A DNA stretch of 64,000 nt from Rhizobiales bacterium Ga0077537 (GCA_001464955.1 LNEM01000037.1:62001-126000), one strand, 5' to 3'; positions 1 to 9,028 are shown, counted from the first letter of the stretch. Numbers and translations are program-made. The notes: generated from the letters alone by a model not told the origin.

Positions 1-1562
1 CCCTCTATTGCCTGCCCGGCGTGCAGAACGACGATTTCTTCGATGCGCTCGTGCGGACGGGGCAAGCGCTCACACCGATCCATACGCGGCACGAGCAGGC
101 GACGGCCTACATGGCGCTCGGCGCGGCGATGGCGACGGGAAAGCCGCAGGCCTACTGCGTCGTGCCGGGCCCGGGATTCCTTAACACGACGACGGCGCTC
201 GCGACGGCGCAGTCGCTCTGCCAGCCGGTGCTCGCGATCTCGGGACAGATCTTCGAGGACAAGATCGGCAAGGGGCTCGGCTATCTGCACGAGATCCCGA
301 ACCAGTTCGGCATCATGAGCACGCTGACGAAGTGGGCGGCGCACATCGACGGACCGCACGATGCTGGCGCCAAGACACGGGAGGCGTTCCGGCAGATGCT
401 TTCCGGCCTGCCAGGGCCCGTGGGGCTCGAGTGCGGCTGGGACGTGTGGAAGCGGGCGGCCGACGTGGCGCTCGATACGGAACCAGTCGCGCGGGAGACG
501 CCCGCGATCGACGAGGATGCGGCAGAAGCCGCGGCGCGGCTCCTCGCCAAGGCCAAGCGACCGATGATCTGGGTCGGCGGCGGCGCGCTCGACGCCGGGC
601 CGGAGATCACGCGGCTCGCGGAGATGCTGCAGGCGCCGGTCGTCTCGTTCCGGACCGGCGCCGGCGTGATCGATACGCGGCACGCGCTCGCCCAGCGGGT
701 CACCGGGGCCTTCAAGCTGTGGCCGGACGTCGACGTGCTGATCGGGATCGGCACGCGGCTGCACAGCCAGCTCGAATGGGGCACGGACGACCAGATGAAG
801 GTCATCCACCTCGACATCGATCCGACGCGGCCGGGGCGGATCCGGACGCCCGACGTCAAGCTGATCGCCGACGCCCGGGAGGGCACGGCCGCGATCCTGG
901 CGCGCATCGGACGGCATCTCGACACGCGCGACAGCCGGGCGGACGAGATGGCCGCAATCCGCGCCGAGGTGGAGCGGGATCTCGTCGATCTGGCGCCGCA
1001 GAAGGCCTGGGTGGAGGCGATCCGGGCGGGCGTGCCCGACGACGGGATCGTCGTCGAGGAACTGACGCAGGTCAGCTACGTCAGCCGGGTGATGTATCCG
1101 GTGCACGCGCCCAGAACCTACATCGCATCGGGCTACCAGGGCACGCTCGGCTGGGGCTATTCGACGGCGCTCGGCGTGCAATCGGCGCGTCCCGACCGGC
1201 CGGTCGTCTCGATCTCGGGCGACGGTGGGTTCATGTTCGGGATGCAGGAGATCGCGACGGCGACGCGGCATGGCATTCCGCTCGTCGCGGTGGTGTTCAA
1301 CGACGGCGCCTACGGCAACGTCAGGCGCATGCAGCAGCTCAACTACGACGGCCGGGTGGTGGCGAGCGATCTCAAGAATCCGGACTTCGTGAAGCTCGGG
1401 GAGAGCTTCGGCATCCGGGCGACGCGAGCGACCTCGCCCGGCGCGCTCACGACGCAGATGAGCGAGGCCATCCGGGCGCGCGAGCCGACGCTGATCGAGG
1501 TGCCGGTCGGGCCGTTCCCGGACCCGTGGCGGCTCTTCATGCGCAAGAAGATCCGTGGATGA
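1..1562 (+). CDS. thiamine diphosphate-dependent enzyme (acetolactate synthase/decarboxylase superfamily), 5'-truncated
   Basis: The reading frame is already open at the left edge (first full codon at base 3) and begins with residues LYCLPGVQNDDFF, so the true start lies outside the window; a GTG at 21 is internal. It shows the three-domain ThDP layout: an N-terminal pyrimidine-binding part with the conserved Glu in RHEQATAYMALG, a central transhydrogenase-like domain (PMIWVGGGALDAG), and a C-terminal pyrophosphate part with the GDGG...FNDGAYGN cofactor motif. Members of this superfamily act on 2-oxo acids in the cytoplasm (acetolactate synthase, benzoylformate decarboxylase, oxalyl-CoA decarboxylase and others). 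The substrate cannot be told from motifs, and no small regulatory subunit gene follows, which argues mildly against a biosynthetic acetolactate synthase. Confidence 0.85.
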   Translation, partial: LYCLPGVQNDDFFDALVRTGQALTPIHTRHEQATAYMALGAAMATGKPQAYCVVPGPGFLNTTTALATAQSLCQPVLAISGQIFEDKIGKGLGYLHEIPNQFGIMSTLTKWAAHIDGPHDAGAKTREAFRQMLSGLPGPVGLECGWDVWKRAADVALDTEPVARETPAIDEDAAEAAARLLAKAKRPMIWVGGGALDAGPEITRLAEMLQAPVVSFRTGAGVIDTRHALAQRVTGAFKLWPDVDVLIGIGTRLHSQLEWGTDDQMKVIHLDIDPTRPGRIRTPDVKLIADAREGTAAILARIGRHLDTRDSRADEMAAIRAEVERDLVDLAPQKAWVEAIRAGVPDDGIVVEELTQVSYVSRVMYPVHAPRTYIASGYQGTLGWGYSTALGVQSARPDRPVVSISGDGGFMFGMQEIATATRHGIPLVAVVFNDGAYGNVRRMQQLNYDGRVVASDLKNPDFVKLGESFGIRATRATSPGALTTQMSEAIRAREPTLIEVPVGPFPDPWRLFMRKKIRG

Positions 1563-1586
1563 GAGCAGCGGACCGGCGGCGCGACG

Positions 1587-1913
1587 TCAATCGACGATGA
1601 ACAGACGCGCGCCGTCTGCGCCCGTCGACGAGCGATGCGGCTCGGCGCCGTCCGCGACCTGATAGCTCTGGCCGGGAAGCAACGTGAAGCGGCGACCGTC
1701 GGCAAGCTCGGTGTCGAGCCGGCCTTCGAGAACGAGCAGGATATGGCCCTTTTCGCACCAGTGGTCGGCGAGATAGCCGGGGGTGTACTCGACCATGCGG
1801 ACGCGAATGGCGCCGAAGTTCCGGGTGCGCCAGTAGGCCATGCCGGTGTCGCCCTTGTGCTCGGTGCGCGGGACGGCGGACCAGTCGGTGGTGCCGAAGG
1901 GAATGTCAGTCAT
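1587..1913 (-). CDS. small cupin-fold protein of the DHCW-motif type
   Basis: This 108-residue protein starts MTDIPFGTTDW; the frame is open further upstream but that part overlaps yacG and is low-complexity. The body is a single cupin barrel, with a DHWC motif near residue 50 followed by GHILLVLEGRLDTEL and LLPGQSYQVADG, which match the two conserved cupin beta-strand blocks. The DHWC tetrad is the hallmark after which the DHCW-motif cupin proteins are named. No enzymatic role is established for that group. It lies directly downstream of yacG on the same strand, overlapping its 3' end by 8 bases, so the two are probably translationally coupled. Confidence 0.75.
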   Translation of the reverse strand: MTDIPFGTTDWSAVPRTEHKGDTGMAYWRTRNFGAIRVRMVEYTPGYLADHWCEKGHILLVLEGRLDTELADGRRFTLLPGQSYQVADGAEPHRSSTGADGARLFIVD

Positions 1914-2145
1914 CCGCACGGGGGCTCTCCTTGTTCTGCTCGGGCGGCGCTTCGCCATCCTCGTCGACATCGGTGCCGGCACCGGGGATCGCATAGGAGC
2001 CGCCGAGCCACCGCGCCAGATCGATGTCGGCGCAGCGCTTCGAGCAGAAAGGCCGATAGGCCTCAATGGTCGACTTCCGGCAGATGGGGCAACGGGGCAG
2101 CCGGATAGGGCCACTGCCCGGTTCGCTGTCGCCTCCGTCGCTCAT
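1906..2145 (-). CDS. yacG: DNA gyrase inhibitor / zinc-binding protein YacG
   Basis: A 79-residue protein with the compact YacG zinc site: CPIC near residues 19-22 and FCSKRC near residues 33-38, followed by the invariant DLARWLGGSYAIPG segment. YacG is a small zinc-finger protein; the E. coli homologue binds GyrB and inhibits DNA gyrase. The acidic, Pro-rich tail after residue 58 is variable in the family. The ATG at 2145 is preceded by an AAGGAG-type ribosome-binding site about 5 bases upstream. It follows maf by 47 bases on the same strand, an arrangement common in Hyphomicrobiales. Confidence 0.93.
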   Translation of the reverse strand: MSDGGDSEPGSGPIRLPRCPICRKSTIEAYRPFCSKRCADIDLARWLGGSYAIPGAGTDVDEDGEAPPEQNKESPRADD

Positions 2146-2192
2146 CGGCGGTCTCCTTGCAGATCGAAGGCGGGGCAGAACCATGGCGGGCC

Positions 2193-2939
2193 TTATTCCG
2201 GCTCCGCCTCGCCGGCCTTCAGCCAGTTGAAATGGATCGGGAAGCCTTCGCCGAGCAGCATGGCGACAACTTCCGTCAACGGCAAGCCGACCACGTTGGT
2301 GTAGGAGCCCGACAATTTCTGCACAAAACAGCCGGCGAGGCCCTGGATCGCGTAGCCGCCGGCCTTGCCGCGCCATTCGCGGGAGGCGAGGTAGCTCTCC
2401 ATGTCTTCCTTCGAGAGGCGCTTGAAGCGGACGCGGGTCTCCACGACCTTCAGGCGGACGCGGTCGTCCGGCGTGATGAGGCAGAGGCCCGTCAGAACGC
2501 GATGCGAGCGGCCGGACAGCCGCAGCAGCATGGCCATCGCCTCGTCGACGTTCTTCGGCTTTCCGAAAATGCTGCGGCCGTGGGACACGACCGTGTCGGC
2601 GGCGAGGACGTAGGCCTCGGCGAAATCGGGATCGTTGGCGATCAGATCGCGGGCGGCCTCGGCCTTGGCGCGGGCGAGACGCGTGACGCAGCTCCTCGGC
2701 ATCTCGGCGCGCTTCGGCGTCTCGTCGATGGTGGCCGGGCGCAAGGCATCGGGCTCGACGCCGACCTGGGAGAGCAGCATCAGGCGGCGCGGACTGGCGC
2801 TCGCGAGCACGAGGCGCGGGCGCAATTCGGCGCGGCGCCCCACCGGCCGGGTGCGGGCTCGCGTCTGGCGCAACGACTCGCGGCGCTGCGGAAGCGACAG
2901 TCCGAGCAGGGAAAAGGCCGACGATTTGGTGGCGCTCAT
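2193..2939 (-). CDS. maf: Maf-family nucleoside triphosphate pyrophosphatase
   Basis: This is a Maf/YhdE-type nucleotide pyrophosphatase, a cytosolic enzyme hydrolysing non-canonical or selected NTPs to NMP and PPi. The core begins with [10 protein letters not shown], the conserved Maf substrate-binding loop, and continues with VLAADTVVS (catalytic Asp region), [18 protein letters not shown] and the Gly-rich [11 protein letters not shown] block. The family core is about 200 residues; here it carries some 45 extra Arg-rich residues at the N-terminus. I chose the ATG at 2939, but a GTG at 2954 or an in-frame TTG just before the core are alternatives, and none has a clear ribosome-binding site. 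yacG follows on the same strand. Confidence 0.88.
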   Translation of the reverse strand: MSATKSSAFSLLGLSLPQRRESLRQTRARTRPVGRRAELRPRLVLASASPRRLMLLSQVGVEPDALRPATIDETPKRAEMPRSCVTRLARAKAEAARDLIANDPDFAEAYVLAADTVVSHGRSIFGKPKNVDEAMAMLLRLSGRSHRVLTGLCLITPDDRVRLKVVETRVRFKRLSKEDMESYLASREWRGKAGGYAIQGLAGCFVQKLSGSYTNVVGLPLTEVVAMLLGEGFPIHFNWLKAGEAEPE

Positions 2940-3155
2940 GGAGAGGCGTCTCACAGTTGGTACCGGGCACCGTCGGGCCAGGGCAGGCCGTCGACAGCGT
3001 TAACGATGCTTCGCTGGCGACCATGCCAAGGCGCGGAGGGCCGGATCAAGGCCTTTGTCGTCAGGAGGGGCCGTCCCCCCCAGCTTCCCTGCTCGCGGGA
3101 GGGCCGCAGCTTCGCTATGGTGCGGCCACATCAGCCCACGCCCGGAGACCTACCC

Positions 3156-3722
3156 ATGGCAAAAACGCCGCGCATGCCCGAAATCGCCGAAGCCGACCAG
3201 ACGCCAGAGCAACGCAAAGCCGTCGCCGACATCGTTTCCGGCCCGCGGGGGCATCTCGTCGGGCCGTTCATTCCGCTGCTCCGCAGCCCCGACTTCATGG
3301 GGCGGCTGCAGCGCACGGGCGAATATCTGAGGTTCAACAGCGCCTTCGAGACGCGGCTTTCCGAACTCGCGATCCTGATCACGGCGCGGGCGTGGTCGCA
3401 GAACTTCGAGTGGCACCATCACCGGCCGATCGCCGAAAAGGCGGGTCTCCGGGGCGACATCATCGAGGCGATCGCAGACGGACGGCGGCCGATGTCGATG
3501 GGTATGGACGAGGCCGCGATCTACGACTTCCTCGACGAACTCGGGCGGACGAAGACCGTCTCCGAGGCGACCTACAAGCGGACCGTCGCCCTGTTCGGCG
3601 AGCGGGGCGTGATCGATCTCATCGGCATCCACGGCTACTACAGCCTGCTCGCCATGGTATTGAACGTCACACAGGCGCCGCTGCCGGACGGGGCCAAGCC
3701 CGGCCTCGCGCCGCTACCCTGA
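3156..3722 (+). CDS. carboxymuconolactone decarboxylase-family protein (AhpD-like fold)
   Basis: A 188-residue all-helical protein beginning MAKTPRMPEI. The segment ELAILITARAWSQNFEWHHH (residues 70-89) followed by PIAEKAGL is typical of the carboxymuconolactone decarboxylase/AhpD-like fold. The CxxC pair of true AhpD peroxidases is absent, so a disulfide-peroxidase role is unlikely, while the WxxxFEW-H pattern matches the large CMD group of unassigned function. It is transcribed divergently from maf. A stable hairpin separates it from der. Substrate unknown. Confidence 0.75.
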   Translation: MAKTPRMPEIAEADQTPEQRKAVADIVSGPRGHLVGPFIPLLRSPDFMGRLQRTGEYLRFNSAFETRLSELAILITARAWSQNFEWHHHRPIAEKAGLRGDIIEAIADGRRPMSMGMDEAAIYDFLDELGRTKTVSEATYKRTVALFGERGVIDLIGIHGYYSLLAMVLNVTQAPLPDGAKPGLAPLP

Positions 3723-3734
3723 CGCCACAAGACC

Positions 3735-3766
3735 GGCCCCGGCGGCGAAAGCCGTCGCCCGGGGCC
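3735..3766 (+). other. GAAA-tetraloop hairpin between the CMD gene and der
   Basis: Two six-pair helices separated by a four-base bulge on the 3' side are closed by a GAAA (GNRA) tetraloop at 3747-3750. It lies in the 76-base gap between the CMD gene and der. There is no T-run after it, so it is not a standard intrinsic terminator; it may be an RNA-stability element or a weak attenuator. Confidence 0.4.
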
Positions 3767-3798
3767 GCGGGGGCCGAGACCCCAGGAGACCGTTCGCC

Positions 3799-5238
3799 AT
3801 GACTCCCACGATCGCCGTCGTCGGCCGACCCAACGTCGGCAAGTCGACGCTCTTCAACCGTCTGACGGGCAAGAGGACGGCCCTCGTCTCCGACCTGCCC
3901 GGATTGACGCGCGACCGCCGCGAGTCCGAGGCGATCGTCGGTGGCCATGCCATGCGGCTCGTCGATACGGCGGGGCTCGAGGAAGCGCATCCCGACAGCA
4001 TCCCGGCCCGCATGCGCGCGCAGAGCGAAGCGGCCATCGCCAAGGCGGACCTCGTGCTGTTCGTGATCGACGCCCGCGCCGGCGTGACGCCGGCCGACAA
4101 GGCGTTCGCCGGCGTCGCCCGGCGCTCGGGCGCGCGCGTCATCCTGGTCGCCAACAAGTGCGAGGGGCGCGCGGGAACAGGCGGGTTCTACGAGGCCTAC
4201 GAGCTTGGTCTCGGCGAGCCCGTGGCGATCTCGGCCGAGCACGGCGAGGGCCTCTCCGATCTCGAGCACGAGATCCTGGCGGCGCTCGACATGAAGCCGA
4301 AGCCGGTCAGCCAGCGCCGGAAACGGCGTGGGCGCGCCGCCGAGGCGTTCGAGGATCAAGCCAATACACGGGACGAGACCGGCGAGGGGCTGGAGCCTGG
4401 CGACGACGGCGAAGCCGCCGACACGACACGCCCGATCCGCATCGCCATCGTCGGGCGGCCGAATGCGGGCAAGTCCACCCTCGTCAACACCGTGCTCGGC
4501 GAGGAACGGATGATCACCGGGCCGGAACCCGGGCTGACGCGCGACAGCATCGCCACCGACCTGATGTGGAAGGGCCGCGCCGTCCGGCTGTTCGACACGG
4601 CGGGGCTTCGACGCAAGGCGCGCATCGAGGAGCACGCCGAAAAACTGTCGGCCAGCGATGCGCTCCGCGCCATCAAGTTCGCCGAGGTCGTGGTGCTGCT
4701 CATCGATGCGACGCACCCCTTCGAGCAGCAGGACCTGATCATCGGCAACCGCATCGTCGAGGAAGGCCGGGCGCTGGTGATCGGCATCAACAAGTGGGAC
4801 GCGATCGAGGACAAGCAGAAGGCGCTCAAGGACCTGCGCGAGACGGCGACCGAGAAGTTCGCCGATGCGTCGGGCGTGGCGCTGGTGCCGGTTTCGGCGC
4901 TGTCAGGCCGCGGCGTCGACAAGCTGATGGACGCGGTCGTCGCCGCCTACGAGGTGTGGAACCGGCGCGTGCCCACAGCGGCGCTCAACAGATGGCTCCA
5001 GGAAGCGCTCGACCGGCATACACCGCCGGCATCGAGCGGGCGGCGTATCCGGCTCCGCTATGCGACGCAGCCCTCGACGCGGCCGCCGACATTCGTCGCC
5101 TTCTGCTCGAAGCCGGGCGATCTGCCGCCGTCCTACATCCGCTACCTCGTGAACAGCCTGCGCGAGGCGTTCGACCTGCCGGGGACGCCGATCCGGTTCG
5201 GGCTCAGAAAGGGCGCCAACCCCTACGCCAAGGATTGA
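3799..5238 (+). CDS. der: ribosome biogenesis GTPase Der (EngA)
   Basis: A 479-residue tandem GTPase needed for 50S subunit assembly. Domain 1 has GRPNVGKS (residues 9-16), DTAG (56-59) and the G4 position NKCE (119-122). Domain 2 has GRPNAGKS (219-226), DTAG (about 266) and a canonical NKWD (331-334). The C-terminal 110 residues form the KH-like RNA-binding domain, and an acidic linker joins the GTPase domains at about 170-215. The start ATG is followed at once by beta-1 of the first G domain, as is normal. In domain 1 the usual NKxD Asp is replaced by Glu. Confidence 0.97.
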   Translation: MTPTIAVVGRPNVGKSTLFNRLTGKRTALVSDLPGLTRDRRESEAIVGGHAMRLVDTAGLEEAHPDSIPARMRAQSEAAIAKADLVLFVIDARAGVTPADKAFAGVARRSGARVILVANKCEGRAGTGGFYEAYELGLGEPVAISAEHGEGLSDLEHEILAALDMKPKPVSQRRKRRGRAAEAFEDQANTRDETGEGLEPGDDGEAADTTRPIRIAIVGRPNAGKSTLVNTVLGEERMITGPEPGLTRDSIATDLMWKGRAVRLFDTAGLRRKARIEEHAEKLSASDALRAIKFAEVVVLLIDATHPFEQQDLIIGNRIVEEGRALVIGINKWDAIEDKQKALKDLRETATEKFADASGVALVPVSALSGRGVDKLMDAVVAAYEVWNRRVPTAALNRWLQEALDRHTPPASSGRRIRLRYATQPSTRPPTFVAFCSKPGDLPPSYIRYLVNSLREAFDLPGTPIRFGLRKGANPYAKD

Positions 5239-5367
5239 CATCGTCCGTCGTGGCCGCACGGGCACACGTGACAGCTCATTCTGCTCACAACGCAGATTGG
5301 CCCTCAGGAACACGCGCGCAAATCAGTATTCTGTCACTCTACTTGTTCTAGAGAGGGGCTGATCTCG

Positions 5368-5634
5368 ATGAGCATGCGGGGACCTGCCGTATTTATACTT
5401 CTGGCCAGTTTGGCCGCTTCGCCGGCTACTGCGCAAACTCAGACGACCTATCCGGAAAAAGTCGAAGAAAGCTGCAAGGAAGACTACTTCCGGTACTGCG
5501 CACCCTACGCGCTCGGCACCGACGAACTTCGGCGCTGCATGGAAGCCAACGGCAAAGCGCTCGCCAAGAAATGCCAGCAGGCGCTGCTCGATGCCGGCCT
5601 CGTCAACATGAGCCGGATCCGGCGCGGCGGCTGA
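5368..5634 (+). CDS. small secreted cysteine-rich protein
   Basis: An 88-residue protein with a clean signal peptide (hydrophobic VFILLASLAA, predicted cleavage after ATAQ near residue 23). The mature part has four Cys in the pattern ESCKEDYFRYC...LRRCMEANGKALAKKC. Its spacing resembles the cysteine-rich GLG1-type repeat found in short alphaproteobacterial periplasmic proteins, suggesting two disulfides. An AGAGGGG ribosome-binding site precedes the ATG. It follows der by 130 bases and the TPR-protein gene converges on it. Function unknown. Confidence 0.75.
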   Translation: MSMRGPAVFILLASLAASPATAQTQTTYPEKVEESCKEDYFRYCAPYALGTDELRRCMEANGKALAKKCQQALLDAGLVNMSRIRRGG

Positions 5635-5640
5635 AGCGAT

Positions 5641-6297
5641 CTACCTGGTCGGGGGGACGGGGCGCCCGGTGGCTGGAACCGACGCGGTCGGGCGTTTCCT
5701 CATGATTCTGGCGAGTGCGCGCTTTGCGGATGCCAGACCCGGGTCCAGCCCGAGGGCCTTCTGGAGGTCGCTCCGCGCCGTGTCGAGGTCGCCCTTCTGC
5801 TCGTAGGCGAGACCGCGATTGAGCCACGCCAGGGCGAACGCCGGGGCGGCATCGATCACGGCCGTGAAATCGTCGATGGCCGGGATGGGCCTGCCGAGAC
5901 TCACGTAGACGTTGCCGCGATTGTAGCGGGCTTCCAACAAGGACTGATCCGCATCGAGCGCGGCATCCAGATCGGCGAGCGCCGAGTTCAGATCACGCAT
6001 GGCGGCGTGGGCGATGGCGCGATTCATGAGGGCGGTCGCCAACACGTCCGGCGCCGGGTCGCTGGCGATGATCTCCGTGCAGCCATCGAGCCGAATCCTG
6101 GCGTTCGTCGCCTCGTTGCAGTCCGTCACCGGGTCGGCCGATGCGGGCTTCGTCGCGAGGCTCGCTGCCAGCGCGAGAACCACGAGCATGCTCCGCGCCG
6201 ACCACTGACGCGGCTTTCGTCCGGTTGCTTCGCGGGGCCATACCGACACGCCTCGATCTCCATGCCTAGGCGAGGTCTGGAGCGCCGCGACCGACAT
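5641..6297 (-). CDS. secreted TPR-repeat protein
   Basis: A hydrophobic stretch (MLVVLALAASLATKPASA) beginning at residue 37 looks like a signal peptide with an AxA cleavage site, followed by three to four tetratricopeptide units (ALMNRAIAHAAMRDLNSALADL; ARYNRGNVYVSLGRPIPAIDDF; AWLNRGLAYEQKGDLDTARSDL). TPR proteins are protein-interaction scaffolds, here presumably periplasmic. The start is uncertain: the ATG at 6297 gives a long Arg-rich leader, while the ATG at 6189 would begin right at the signal peptide. Partner and pathway are not evident. It converges with the small Cys-rich gene. Confidence 0.7.
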   Translation of the reverse strand: MSVAALQTSPRHGDRGVSVWPREATGRKPRQWSARSMLVVLALAASLATKPASADPVTDCNEATNARIRLDGCTEIIASDPAPDVLATALMNRAIAHAAMRDLNSALADLDAALDADQSLLEARYNRGNVYVSLGRPIPAIDDFTAVIDAAPAFALAWLNRGLAYEQKGDLDTARSDLQKALGLDPGLASAKRALARIMRKRPTASVPATGRPVPPTR

Positions 6298-6469
6298 GCG
6301 GTGCGACTCACCCAGCAGCCTACAGAACCATGGCGGCGCCTGTGTTGCACTCCATCAAAGCAAAAATTTCGGCCTTGTATCAATAAGGTATGCATGCTTG
6401 TCGGCGAGGCTCGACGCAGCTAGAGATGAACCGTGCTGCAGGCTCCCTCAGCCAGGCCGAGGTCTCGCC

Positions 6470-7624
6470 ATGAACCGCGTTCTTCGCATCACCCTGCCCG
6501 TCGCCGGATTGGTCCTCGCCGGAGGACTGACGTGGATCGCGACGTCCGGCAGCCTCAACGGCTGGCTCCCGAGGCCGAGCCAAGAACCAGAGCGCATGGC
6601 TGCCACGCCGCCCGCGTCCGAGGCAGCGCCGCGTCGCGCCGGCGGTGACACGACGGCACCCGGGGCTCCATCGCAGGCGACGCCGGGTGCGCGAGACGCC
6701 ATGAAGATCGAGGTGGCGCGCGTCGATGCCGAAGGGGCATCCGTGTTCGCCGGGCGCGCACCGGCCGGCAGCGTGGTCGTGCTCAGTGCCAACGGCAAGG
6801 ACATCGCGACGGCGACGGCCTCGGAGGCCGGGCAATGGTCGGCGGTCGTTACGCAGCCATTCGCCCCGGGACCGGTGGACCTCGGCATCCGCGCCGCGGG
6901 TGGCGTCGCCGGCACTGAGGTCAGAGGGTCGATCCAGCGGGTGGAGGTGCCGAAAGGTACCGGCCTTCCGCAACTCGCCACAGCGGCTCCGCGGCCGGCG
7001 GCTGGCACGCCTGCACCGAAGCCCAAGAGCGAACTCGAGACGTTCGCGGACCTGGTCGCTGCGGCACGCGCGGAACGCGAGCGAGCGGAGGCGGCGAAGC
7101 GCTCGTTGCCCGGCGTCGCGTCCACGCAGGTCCCCGGGCCACCCGTCGGCACCCCGGAACTGCAGGCCGTCGGTCCCGGACGCGTGCCGCCCGCCGGAGG
7201 CGCCGGCAATGCCCCGGCGCCATCCCGCACGGTCATGGAAGCGTCCACATCGGCCCCTGCGACCCGCGCGCTCGACAAGGCCGTGCCGGTACCGGTCACG
7301 TTCATTACCGGCGAAAGCGAAATGACGCCGGACGGTCGGCGCGCGGCCGATCTCCTCGTCGAGTATCTGAAAATCACCGATCCGCCGTCGATCCGACTGT
7401 CGGGGCATGCCGACGAACGCGGCTCGGACGAGTACAATCTCGAGCTGTCGCGCAAGCGCCTCGAGGCGATCGAAGAGCATCTGCGACGGAACGGTTTCCG
7501 GGGACGGATGTCGCTCATCGCGCTCGGGAAGGCGGAGCCGTTCAAGGGGATCGATCGCAGCCGGATCAGCCGGGTCGAGGCCTGGCAGGCGGATCGCCGG
7601 GTCGAGTTGATCCTCAGCGAGTGA
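6470..7624 (+). CDS. OmpA-domain envelope protein with N-terminal membrane anchor
   Basis: A 384-residue protein beginning MNRVLRITLPVAG, with one hydrophobic N-terminal segment (residues 5-25). Next come a Pro/Ala-rich linker, an Ig-like beta module (about 75-150, VFAGRAPAGSVVVLSANGKDIATA), a second low-complexity linker with a short charged helix, and an OmpA C-terminal domain (about 270-384) with LSGHADERGSDEYNLELSRKR, the diaminopimelate-binding signature. OmpA domains hold the envelope to peptidoglycan non-covalently. The frame is open 58 codons further upstream but that part has no protein-like character. A shared terminator separates it from the convergent L,D-transpeptidase gene. Confidence 0.85.
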   Translation: MNRVLRITLPVAGLVLAGGLTWIATSGSLNGWLPRPSQEPERMAATPPASEAAPRRAGGDTTAPGAPSQATPGARDAMKIEVARVDAEGASVFAGRAPAGSVVVLSANGKDIATATASEAGQWSAVVTQPFAPGPVDLGIRAAGGVAGTEVRGSIQRVEVPKGTGLPQLATAAPRPAAGTPAPKPKSELETFADLVAAARAERERAEAAKRSLPGVASTQVPGPPVGTPELQAVGPGRVPPAGGAGNAPAPSRTVMEASTSAPATRALDKAVPVPVTFITGESEMTPDGRRAADLLVEYLKITDPPSIRLSGHADERGSDEYNLELSRKRLEAIEEHLRRNGFRGRMSLIALGKAEPFKGIDRSRISRVEAWQADRRVELILSE

Positions 7625-7678
7625 GGCTGGCAGGCACGGCGCTTCCGGCGATGCCAAGCTCGCGCATCGAACAATCAA

Positions 7679-7709
7679 AACGGCCGCCGAACGGGGTTCG
7701 GCGGCCGTT
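7679..7709 (-). terminator. bidirectional intrinsic terminator
   Basis: A perfect 14-bp inverted repeat (7679-7692 with 7696-7709, 3-base loop) lies between the convergent OmpA-domain and L,D-transpeptidase genes. Read on the minus strand the stem ends in a TTTT tract; on the plus strand the tail is weaker (TTGTCGTTT). It should mainly serve the minus-strand gene. Confidence 0.8.
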
Positions 7710-7747
7710 GTCGTTTCAAGGCCGTGGGTCGTCCCGGCCTGCGCCGG

Positions 7748-9028
7748 TCAGTAGGCGGAGGCGACGGCGTCAACGCCGTCCTTGGCGTAGATGTCGCGGC
7801 GGAACTGAACCACGCCGTCCTCGGTCGCCCAGGCCGTAATGTAGGCGAAGTAGAGCGGCACCGGTTTCTTCAGGCGCACGTCGAGACGCTCGCCGGTCTT
7901 CTTCATGCCGAGCACCTTCTCCTCGGTCCAACCCTGCTCGGAGACGAGCCAGGCGGCGAGGCGCTCGATACCGGAGATGCGCACGCAGCCGGAACTCGCG
8001 GCGCGGAAGTTACGGCCGAAGAGCGTCTGCGAGGGCGTGTCGTGCATGTAGACGGAGTGGCTGTTGTGGAAGTTGATCTTGACGAACCCCAGCGGATTCT
8101 CCGGACCGGGCTGCTGGCGGTAGGTGAGGCCCGCCACGCTCTGGCTGGACCAGTTGATCTTCGAGGTATTCAGCTTCTTGCCGTCGGCGCCATAGGCATC
8201 GATGCCGTACTTGGCCAGCGCGTCCTGGCCGCGCTTCTGCATGTCGCGCGCCTTGGGGACGAGGTCCTTGGTAATGACCGTCGGCGGCAGGTGCCAGACC
8301 GGATTGAAGTTCAACTCGTGGATCGCCGAGCGGAGGATCGGCGTCTGGCGATCGAGCTTGCCGACGACGCCGGCGTGCCGCGAAACGACGCGATCGTCCT
8401 CGACAGCCTCGATCTGGGCCGCCGGAATGTTGACGACAACGTACTTCTTGCCAGCGGTCCGGGCGAGCTCCTGGATGCGCGCGAGGTTCGTCTTGAGCTG
8501 CTGCAGACGCACGGCGGCCGGGATGTTGATGGCCGCGATCGTCCGCTTGTCGACGATGCCGGTCGGTGTCAGGCCGTTGGAGGCCTGGAAGCGCTTGACG
8601 GCGCGCTCGAGGGTCTGGTCGAAGCCGTAGCCGAAAACGCTGTCCTCGTCGCCGCGAAGATCCCCGGAGGCTGCCAGTCGCTGGCGCAGGATCTCGACCG
8701 CGCGCCCACTGGAGCCGGCCTGCAGGGTGCCGTCAGGCACGACGGGCCAGCCGCCCTTCTCGACGATGCCGGAATAGCGCTGGATGGCCGTCTTCATGGC
8801 GGCGACGTTGGCGGCAGACAACGTCGGGAAGCCCTTGGGGGGATTGGCCTCCCACTGCTTCGCGAACGAGTGGTCGTACGGCTGGTCCGGCGTCGGGGAA
8901 CCGCTGTGAGGATCGAAGCGAACCCAGTTCACCTGGCCGTCCTGGGCCGCAGCCGGAGCGCCGGCAAATGCCAGCATTCCCGCAACTCCCAATGTCATTA
9001 CGCCCACAATGGCGAAGCGCGTCATCAT
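7748..9028 (-). CDS. L,D-transpeptidase (YkuD fold) with peptidoglycan-binding domain
   Basis: A 426-residue secreted enzyme with a signal peptide (residues 1-28, ending APAAAQ), a PG_binding_1 module (about 98-170, ending TPTGIVDKRTIAAIN) and a YkuD catalytic domain with HDTPSQTLFGRNFRAASSG then CVRI, containing the catalytic His and Cys. Such enzymes form 3-3 cross-links or attach proteins to meso-diaminopimelate in the periplasm. Size and layout fit the YcbB/LdtD branch. The ATG at 9028 has an AAGGA site 7 bases upstream. Its neighbour upstream on the same strand is an LdtR-type MarR regulator, known in Liberibacter and relatives to control an L,D-transpeptidase gene. Confidence 0.93.
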   Translation of the reverse strand: MMTRFAIVGVMTLGVAGMLAFAGAPAAAQDGQVNWVRFDPHSGSPTPDQPYDHSFAKQWEANPPKGFPTLSAANVAAMKTAIQRYSGIVEKGGWPVVPDGTLQAGSSGRAVEILRQRLAASGDLRGDEDSVFGYGFDQTLERAVKRFQASNGLTPTGIVDKRTIAAINIPAAVRLQQLKTNLARIQELARTAGKKYVVVNIPAAQIEAVEDDRVVSRHAGVVGKLDRQTPILRSAIHELNFNPVWHLPPTVITKDLVPKARDMQKRGQDALAKYGIDAYGADGKKLNTSKINWSSQSVAGLTYRQQPGPENPLGFVKINFHNSHSVYMHDTPSQTLFGRNFRAASSGCVRISGIERLAAWLVSEQGWTEEKVLGMKKTGERLDVRLKKPVPLYFAYITAWATEDGVVQFRRDIYAKDGVDAVASAY

